A stretch of DNA of 30,893 bases from a virus: positions 1-30,893 of the IMG/VR virus record IMGVR_UViG_3300010883_021353, one strand, 5' to 3'. Each line of letters opens with the position of its first letter. Position 1 is the first letter of the stretch. Position numbers and translations under genes: made by a program. Positions 25,901 through 30,893 of the stretch are shown here, one piece after another. The notes below the pieces were generated by a model. That model worked only from the letters and a program-made list of their open reading frames with translations, ran no database searches and was not told the DNA's origin.

Positions 25901-28193
25901 TCTTGGTGATGGAAGAACTGTACGTCTATCTATGGTTACACCTGGAACACCTACAGTTACTAAAATAGCAACTACTGGGACAACAAATACAGTTATTACA
26001 CACTTCACTGGTGGCTTTGATGATGAAATTTTAGGATCATCGTTCACCGGCGGAGGCGTAGCCAATATCACTGGCAGAACTATGCTTACTTATTTAGTGG
26101 CACTTTCTGGTTCACAAGACTTACAAACTACAGGATCGCTAGTTCTTTTCGCCAGGCCAATTCCTGGTCGACAGCCTTTAGTCATGGCACTGACAGGAAC
26201 AGATATTTTCGACGGAGACAGGTGGAACATATGCTACGGTCGCATTAGAAATGACTTGTCAGGTACACACATTAGCAGTAGTTACTTCCTTCAAGCATCA
26301 AAAGCGATGGGCGATCGGCTAATAATTTCAAATAGAGTTGAAAAACTATTTGACGACCATGAGACTAGCCTGACTACAGAAAAAACAGAAATAAAAATAG
26401 CATCACCAAATGCAGTTGACACAGTAACACTAGTGTCACATGATGGTACATCTAAGATTTATAAATTTATGACTGATGGATCCAATGCAACCGGCGTCGT
26501 CGATTCCGGTGCTGTTACGGTTCAAATTAACGGTCTTACTAGTGATAATGACAAGACAGAACAGCTAAAATTAGCAATTGAAAACGCAAATGGCCATGGC
26601 ACTGATGCAGCTGCTGCTGGTTCAATTGTCGTACCGGCACCTAGTTCAACAGTTGCAGCACTAAAGACTGCATTAAACACAGATACGTTTACAATATCAG
26701 ATGCTGCCGGAAACTCACAAATATTTACTTTTAGAGAAAACACTGACAATGCCACAGTAGGAATTGTAGGGCTTAAGAGTGATACATCCATTGAAGATAT
26801 CGCCCTGTCCATAAGAATTGCAATTAACAATATACCCAGTCTTAAGATCACCGCGGCTGCGCCTACAGGTGCATCTTCAAATGCTGCACATACAATTAGC
26901 ATTACACAAAATGTGTTAGGCACAGCTGGAAATGGTTCTATAGCCAGTAGCGGTACTAGCTCTCCTGCAATGACATATAATGCATTTACAGGCGGCACTA
27001 GTAAAAAGTTGACGATAGTTAGAAATGACAATATTATAAAAGTCACACAGGCATCAAATACGCCACCTGTTCTAACAATCAGCGCCGATGCTAAGTCTGC
27101 AAATAGGATATCAATACAGGCAAAGATGTCTGCTGTCAACATGTCAGCTTTCAATAACATAACAAACATCAATAGATCTGGTTCATTTATCGTAGTCGGT
27201 GATCTAAATGACACAATCACAGGTACTTCATCGAAAACATACGGCTTAGATGGAAAAGACCTTGCACTTAATACCTCTCTAAGTACTGCTCAGGCATTAA
27301 TGGCACAGACAACAAAATTCGGAGGCAATCTAGCCCAGGTAAGATTTTGGTCGAAGGGCTTAACAGAAAAAGAACATCAAGAGCACTCCTTAAACTATAA
27401 CTCAGTAGGTGTAGAAAACCCTGCAAAGAATTTTGGTTTCGCTGAAAATGTCGAAGGATCTTTTGAAAGGCTTCGATTAGATGTCTCAATGGATCAAGAA
27501 GTAACAGGTACTGAAGCCAACAAGACTATAATTCTCAAGGACTTTACGCAGAACATGTTTGACATGGAGGGTTACGGCTTTGAAGCTAGCAAGCAGACAA
27601 TATATCCGAAGACTTTCAAGTACTCTATACTGAGTCCTAACTTTGATCAAAGCTCACAGTCTAATAAGGTTAGGGTAAGAAGCTACCTGGATCCCGCAGT
27701 AGCTCGTAGAGAACTAGTTGACGTCGCCCCTGTTTACCATATACCTAAGTCCGAAAAGATCCACGACGACCTAAGATTCGGTATAGAAATATCAATCGCG
27801 CAGGCACTTAACGAGGACATTGTCAATATACTTGCTACAATGGATGAAATAGAAAATTCTATTGGTGCACCTGAAAGTCAATTTGACGTAGGATACGTGG
27901 GTCTAGAAAACATCAGAGACATTTATTTCAACCGATTAACAGACAAAATTAACATATCTAATTTCTTTCAGTTTTTTAGATGGTTTGACAATACTATCGG
28001 TGATACTATTGAAAATCTAATACCTAGAAAGACAAAGTTCACCGGCGTCAACTACATTATTGAACCCCACCTTCTAGAAAGACCGAAATTTACATACAAC
28101 ACTTCAGACATGTATTTAGGCGAAAACAATCGTCATGGTCTAAAGGGCGAAATATTGCTTAGGCAACTAGTCGCCATCGTGAGGAGATTCTAA
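22986..28193 (+). CDS. Giant modular baseplate protein with interrupted LamG-like domains
   Basis: This is a 1735-residue protein. Residues about 120-440 look like a LamG (concanavalin-fold) domain with GKWNHISACLN at W353, but a module (about 211-330) interrupts it. Residues about 590-725 include FLPFMAQYYGFELPDMFP and IWRRVLADIREIMRSKGTIHGIKTFLRNLGI (W682 on), a conserved segment of phage tail/baseplate proteins, followed by EYGGSR. A second LamG-like region (W1080 in DRWNICYGR) is preceded by module 2 (896-1011) and followed by modules 3 and 4 (about 1136-1380). The C terminus, FFQFFRWFDNTIGDTIENLIPRKTKFTGVNYIIEPHLLER, is again typical of far-T4 structural proteins. The place after gp6 suggests a gp7-like role, but no sequence match is claimed. 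Confidence 0.7.
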   Translation: MARNKTISSGFGLFSANTVKSLTENRASIVNVTASEHTGSVALHTSASFRYDDPGNPLKSTQQLKLDWSKFENHTFFNSAEAKVNMTFETIINGYPFDGTSDEIYKFQDKLTGFEKHVLDSLPHYTGFMNFNNSQFIEVEDRAGILYPDLSRETTAKAVLDPGVGSFTYEMNLYVPTARGGNVAADKQVIAQKIKNNNGITLYTKPSPAKEIVVSYTGQPSDGNSISLVSADGTSKTYEFDSGGGVSGDNVPVTISDDDADATYAALKIAIKSASGHNGKITTTHTDDNNNAGSITFKRTTKDTNDVSILGAATIGNATIPATGLTTHSDIILLATSGSVSASSKVKVKRGKWNHISACLNRNPGTNRIEMFVGGKNISRSSQFEIFDFAFADAGLTIGKGTNITAAGDITAVTFNTCLSASMDDFRIIHSARSESALDHEKNRKIEPRKNLRLNFTFNEPTGSYNNQAVILDHSGNSLHSKLSRTGSDSYDPNCRVDPGYGNPMVHEDASRYPVLFPSHPDLVTYNTRLMVSASNYDTNNPNMITKLVPDHYLREAHFAEGFSDKKELGDVEDLYGYDTDFPGGGKMGSPQIIASLLFIWAKQFDEMKLFLDQFGRVLHADYKEEDTVADTFLPFMAQYYGFELPDMFPNASLSQFAGKEGQGTSQAMSNLSLQQIQNSIWRRVLADIREIMRSKGTIHGIKTFLRNLGIDPDRSFRFREYGGSRTGRIGTARQEIKEIGRILSFTGSLASGAKNTETTTLPILVKSRRPGAKTVYTRPTKAYTDSPLIVSPFLSGTRVETGTPHTKISSDKFVLGSSSSYALGGENILRSGNHTKYGISPEASDGLFTSGSWSCEAMYMYGGTHSIKSVQPVTQSLMRMYVTGTVMSTASKEAATGTVKFTGLPTDAATITLKDSESSPTSKTFEFDTGGGITGGNVSVTIGVKDTAQIVAKNFVAAIKATTALKIKAQLLGDGRTVRLSMVTPGTPTVTKIATTGTTNTVITHFTGGFDDEILGSSFTGGGVANITGRTMLTYLVALSGSQDLQTTGSLVLFARPIPGRQPLVMALTGTDIFDGDRWNICYGRIRNDLSGTHISSSYFLQASKAMGDRLIISNRVEKLFDDHETSLTTEKTEIKIASPNAVDTVTLVSHDGTSKIYKFMTDGSNATGVVDSGAVTVQINGLTSDNDKTEQLKLAIENANGHGTDAAAAGSIVVPAPSSTVAALKTALNTDTFTISDAAGNSQIFTFRENTDNATVGIVGLKSDTSIEDIALSIRIAINNIPSLKITAAAPTGASSNAAHTISITQNVLGTAGNGSIASSGTSSPAMTYNAFTGGTSKKLTIVRNDNIIKVTQASNTPPVLTISADAKSANRISIQAKMSAVNMSAFNNITNINRSGSFIVVGDLNDTITGTSSKTYGLDGKDLALNTSLSTAQALMAQTTKFGGNLAQVRFWSKGLTEKEHQEHSLNYNSVGVENPAKNFGFAENVEGSFERLRLDVSMDQEVTGTEANKTIILKDFTQNMFDMEGYGFEASKQTIYPKTFKYSILSPNFDQSSQSNKVRVRSYLDPAVARRELVDVAPVYHIPKSEKIHDDLRFGIEISIAQALNEDIVNILATMDEIENSIGAPESQFDVGYVGLENIRDIYFNRLTDKINISNFFQFFRWFDNTIGDTIENLIPRKTKFTGVNYIIEPHLLERPKFTYNTSDMYLGENNRHGLKGEILLRQLVAIVRRF
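23616..23976 (+). repeat. Inserted module copy 1 (protein-level repeat)
   Basis: Residues about 211-330 of the 1735-aa protein. Hallmarks are ISLVSADGTSKTYEFDSGGG, GDNVPVTI, ALKIAIKSASGHNGKITT and GSITFKRTTKDTNDVSI. It splits the first LamG-like domain: the strand before it (GITLYTKPSP) and after it (IILLATSGSVSAS) read as neighbouring LamG strands. Confidence 0.65.
25671..26016 (+). repeat. Inserted module copy 2 (protein-level repeat)
   Basis: Residues about 896-1011. EFDTGGGITGGNVSVTI (from E927) aligns with EFDSGGGVSGDNVPVTI of copy 1 (from E239) at about 12 of 17 positions. It ends in VITHFTGGFDD. It lies upstream of the second LamG-like W motif. Confidence 0.65.
26391..26631 (+). repeat. 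Inserted module copy 3, first part
   Basis: Residues about 1136-1216: VDTVTLVSHDGTSKIYKF (K1160), AVTVQING, LKLAIENANGHG. Copy 1 continues after 'GH' with a KITTTHTDD strand; here that strand (KLTIVRNDN) appears only after copy 4, at about 27000-27130. Confidence 0.6.
26643..27000 (+). repeat. Inserted module copy 4, apparently nested in copy 3
   Basis: Residues about 1220-1338: DTFTISDAAGNSQIFTFREN (I1246), IEDIALSIRIAINN, LKITAAAP, HTISITQNVLGTAGNGSI, ending NAFTGGTSK. It shares the strand order and the final FTGG with copy 2. Its two ends fall in the middle of copy 3. Confidence 0.6.
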
Positions 28194-30893
28194 TGGCAGA
28201 TCAGCATGTTCATATACACCCCCAAAGACTAACAGGCTCATCAGCACATCGCTGGGATGAACTAGTCAGAGATAGAGATGCAGGTGCTCTTAAAGCTGGA
28301 ACCTTTTATCTATCAAATTTAAAAGGTTCCACAGCACACATAGTCGCACCGGAAGAATTCTCAGGATCAAACTACGATCAAACATTTCTTCAGGGTGTTG
28401 ATGTAAAAACATATGAGCAGGCAACAGGATACACACCTGCAAAAATGAGACCTAATTCTGACTTTAATATTATAAGGTCTGATAGACTAGGTTCGTATGT
28501 AATAGGTTTGCATGTCACATCTTCTGCCACACCCAATCAGCATCGTGTACTCAAGCTAGATGAACCTGAATACTTTGATGATAACACTAGTCCAGCTTCA
28601 CTAGGCTCTTTAAGTGTGTCCGGCTCAAAGGCACAACTAGACACTAGCATGCATAAGCGCAAAGCTAGAATTCACAATAAGTTTTATCGTGAACAAAGAG
28701 ACTTGGGACAGGCAAATCTTTTTCAAGATGGTACTGCTTATAAAGACACCTTGACAGTAAGTCCGCTAGAAATCATACAAGCAGGATCAGGAAGCCACCC
28801 AGAAAATGTAAGCTTTCCCGAGTACATGGTTCATGCAACTGATCGCTCTACTTCTGATGGAACTATTGAGGTATTTCCAATACGATCCATTGCAGACAGA
28901 TCTAATATTGAACATCCACACACAGCACAAGGAATAAAGTCAGACTTAAACATTGTTGATGCTTATAGAAAGTCTGATGTAATGAGTCACCAGCGTCAAA
29001 AATTAGGCTCAAGAAAGCTAGTAATCGGGCGCACAGTTAGAACATACACATCTATTCTTTGTAATATCGCCGCCGGCGGAAATGGCGACACACTATCTTT
29101 TAAGGTGGGAGGCATCACATGCACAATAACAGTAGCTGGGTCAGCTGTTGCTGCTAACAAATCAAACGCCGTAACTGCAGTTGCTTCCATAGTAGAAGGA
29201 TCCTCAGACGCTGAGTTTGCCACAAACCTACATGCAGCACTAGTAGCAATTAAGGCGTTGGGTGTAAGGATATCTGCCACCATATCAACTAGCACTGTTT
29301 ATTTAAGAGAGGCACTAGATAGAAGCCGAACAAGAGGTGTAGTTGTTAGTGCAACAGACGCAGATGGTGATGACTTCAGCAATATTACTGCTTTAAAAAC
29401 ATGCGGTGGCTTTACCATAGAGTACTACAAATATTCAGACTATGTATATGAAGGTTCAAAGTCAAGGGCACTCGCCGGATATGACTACTACCTTGACGGT
29501 GTGGAATCTTTCGGCATCGAGGTCCTGGACAATGCTGATCATGTAAAGCTATTGACAGCATCAATGCCCAACCCAGACTCTGAAGACCCTAATGACGTAA
29601 TTAAGCTGGACGGTTATCTTCCATGGCTCAAGATGCACAGATCCGGAACGTTCGGTAGTCAGCACATCGGTCCTATAAATACACAGGGTTTCATTGCTCC
29701 GGAGCATGCAAAGATCACTGCGTTTGAAGATAACTCTGACAGAGATATATCACGAGTTAGAATTAGCGATGCAAATACATTTACATCGTCCCCAAACTTC
29801 TACCTGACAGCTGCAAGAACTACAATTACAGGTAGAAAATATACAGGTCAAGGTAATCTACTTTTTCAAGCTTCGTGGCTAAAGTCAAAGTCGGCATTTG
29901 TAGATTCTAGTCATACTTCATTCGCATCAGACATAAAGTCTAGGCTGTCCGGAAGCGCTGCGTCTGCAGTAGGATCAGTTTCATTTAAGAAAACATCACC
30001 ATATTTTCCCGAGTCAGGTCACTACGCCTTTAAGAGCAGTCAAGGTGTCGATAAAACATATCCAGCAGTTTGTGCAATAAGCGGCAGTCACCACTTCAGC
30101 GGCCGGGCCCATGACGCCTCAGCAGCAGGAGGCTTTAAAGATGACAGCCCATGGACTGTGTCATACTGGATGTCAGGATCAGATGAAAGAGCAGATCATT
30201 TTAGATCTGTAAGAGACATTATCCACTTTAGAAATGATCCGTTTGATGTTGCAGATCACTATCCTAACGTGGAAAACTTTACTGTTCGTCACTACATGAG
30301 AGGAAACTACGGTTATCTTTATGTCTCGTTATTTGACAACGACTTTTATCCTAGTAACCATCATCGCGTCGACTTTATCTTTGCGGGTGTAGCCAGTGGA
30401 TCAAATATGTCGTGGTTGAGGAATTCCACACAAGAAAACTCCCTCTATAATACTATTAAAGGAGGCAACAGCTGGAATCATTTAACAGTTGCATATGACG
30501 GAGGAATGCATTCAACAGTCACAGGAGGAAGTAATATATACCAACCTAGTGGCGGAACCAAACATGCAAATCTTTTACAAGCACTTGAAGTAGAAACACG
30601 ACACGAAAACGACTCTATAACTAAGGGTGTTACAATCAACGCAATAGCCATGGCAAATAATACTAGTTATGTTATTATGTCAATGGGCAATACAACATTT
30701 AATGCTAGCGTCGGCTCAAGCTATTCAACATCTCCAGTAGCTGTAGGAACTACATTTACATCACATGCATCTAACACATTTGGTTCTGTTGGAACAGCCA
30801 CTGTAAGGCTTAGAAGCTTAGTGTATTTTGATACCCCGGCCACTAGTGCTACTACAAAAACAACACTCTACAATTATGGTGACAGTAAATACC
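28193..30893 (+). CDS. Giant virion protein with LamG-like domain (3' end beyond window)
   Basis: The frame is open from ATG 28193, whose A is the last base of the preceding TAA, to the window end: 900 codons without a stop. The N terminus MADQHVHIHPQRLTGSSAHRWDEL is followed by a region with GTFYLSNLKGSTAHIVAPEEF and DFNIIRSDRLGSYVIG. Residues about 285-400 hold another inserted-module-like segment. Residues about 600-770 show LamG features: GHYAFKSSQGVDKTYPAV, DDSPWTVSYWMSGSDERADHF and GGNSWNHLTVAYDGG (W761). After it comes a Ser/Thr/Asn-rich stretch that may be one more insertion. It is probably a peripheral baseplate or side-fibre protein, partner of the preceding gene. Confidence 0.75.
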   Translation, partial: MADQHVHIHPQRLTGSSAHRWDELVRDRDAGALKAGTFYLSNLKGSTAHIVAPEEFSGSNYDQTFLQGVDVKTYEQATGYTPAKMRPNSDFNIIRSDRLGSYVIGLHVTSSATPNQHRVLKLDEPEYFDDNTSPASLGSLSVSGSKAQLDTSMHKRKARIHNKFYREQRDLGQANLFQDGTAYKDTLTVSPLEIIQAGSGSHPENVSFPEYMVHATDRSTSDGTIEVFPIRSIADRSNIEHPHTAQGIKSDLNIVDAYRKSDVMSHQRQKLGSRKLVIGRTVRTYTSILCNIAAGGNGDTLSFKVGGITCTITVAGSAVAANKSNAVTAVASIVEGSSDAEFATNLHAALVAIKALGVRISATISTSTVYLREALDRSRTRGVVVSATDADGDDFSNITALKTCGGFTIEYYKYSDYVYEGSKSRALAGYDYYLDGVESFGIEVLDNADHVKLLTASMPNPDSEDPNDVIKLDGYLPWLKMHRSGTFGSQHIGPINTQGFIAPEHAKITAFEDNSDRDISRVRISDANTFTSSPNFYLTAARTTITGRKYTGQGNLLFQASWLKSKSAFVDSSHTSFASDIKSRLSGSAASAVGSVSFKKTSPYFPESGHYAFKSSQGVDKTYPAVCAISGSHHFSGRAHDASAAGGFKDDSPWTVSYWMSGSDERADHFRSVRDIIHFRNDPFDVADHYPNVENFTVRHYMRGNYGYLYVSLFDNDFYPSNHHRVDFIFAGVASGSNMSWLRNSTQENSLYNTIKGGNSWNHLTVAYDGGMHSTVTGGSNIYQPSGGTKHANLLQALEVETRHENDSITKGVTINAIAMANNTSYVIMSMGNTTFNASVGSSYSTSPVAVGTTFTSHASNTFGSVGTATVRLRSLVYFDTPATSATTKTTLYNYGDSKY
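29050..29400 (+). repeat. Module-like segment in the following giant gene
   Basis: Residues about 287-402 of the open gene: GDTLSFKVGGITCTITV, AEFATNLHAALVAIKALGVRISATIS, STVYLREALDRSRTRGVVVSA. The order (two beta strands, helix with AAL/AI, strand, V-x-L strand) matches the modules of the 1735-aa protein more in pattern than in identity. Confidence 0.45.

Noticed and set aside
26522-27220. 232-codon open frame on the minus strand
   Set aside because: It lies wholly inside the 1735-aa gene, has low-complexity hydrophobic content and mirrors the Thr/Ala/Asn-rich modules; no gene runs on this strand elsewhere.

Overview
The window looks like a late-gene region of a large T4-like (contractile-tailed) virus, most likely a marine 'far-T4' type myovirus. 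The evidence is a gp55-type late sigma factor, a baseplate spike/hub protein, gp25-like and gp6-like baseplate wedge proteins and several giant virion proteins. All genes are on the + strand and nearly all touch or overlap (ATGA, TTGA and TAATG junctions), as in phage operons. The DNA is AT-rich with many CTAG tetramers and AGA/CTA codons. The host cannot be identified from the sequence. I saw no tRNA, rRNA, CRISPR, insertion sequence or integrase.

Layout. (1) 1-1696: the end of a tail-fibre-like protein, then a second virion or adhesin-like protein. (2) 1697-1875: the longest non-coding gap (179 bp), AT-rich, with an inverted repeat and short direct repeats. (3) 1876-11817: a sugar cassette. 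It encodes a giant GT4-GT2-methyltransferase fusion, a stand-alone methyltransferase, a GT2 enzyme, three small GT4-like enzymes, a GDP-mannose 4,6-dehydratase, a cupin-type phosphomannose isomerase-like protein, an unusually short UDP-glucose/GDP-mannose dehydrogenase and an extended-SDR epimerase. (4) 11861-12706: a Cas4/AddB-like PD-(D/E)XK nuclease with four iron-sulfur-type cysteines. (5) 12764-15176: two larger GT4 enzymes. (6) 15176-16593: a small membrane protein, the gp55-like late sigma factor and a small unknown protein. (7) 16597-30893: baseplate genes: a gp5-like spike/hub, two tandem paralogous small proteins, gp25, gp6, a 533-aa baseplate protein, a 1735-aa protein, and the first 900 codons of another giant virion protein that runs off the window.

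How it fits together. The sugar cassette holds eight recognisable glycosyltransferase domains in seven proteins, plus two methyltransferase domains and at least three nucleotide-sugar enzymes. It sits between fibre genes and the late sigma/baseplate block. The simplest inference is that the phage builds and attaches a methylated deoxy-sugar or uronic-acid-type glycan, perhaps on its own fibres or baseplate, perhaps on the host surface. The late sigma factor presumably drives the virion genes.

Most notable structural observation: the 1735-aa protein carries several diverged copies of a roughly 115-120-residue module that appear to be inserted into LamG-like (concanavalin-fold) domains. One copy appears to be inserted within another. 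A related module occurs in the next giant gene.
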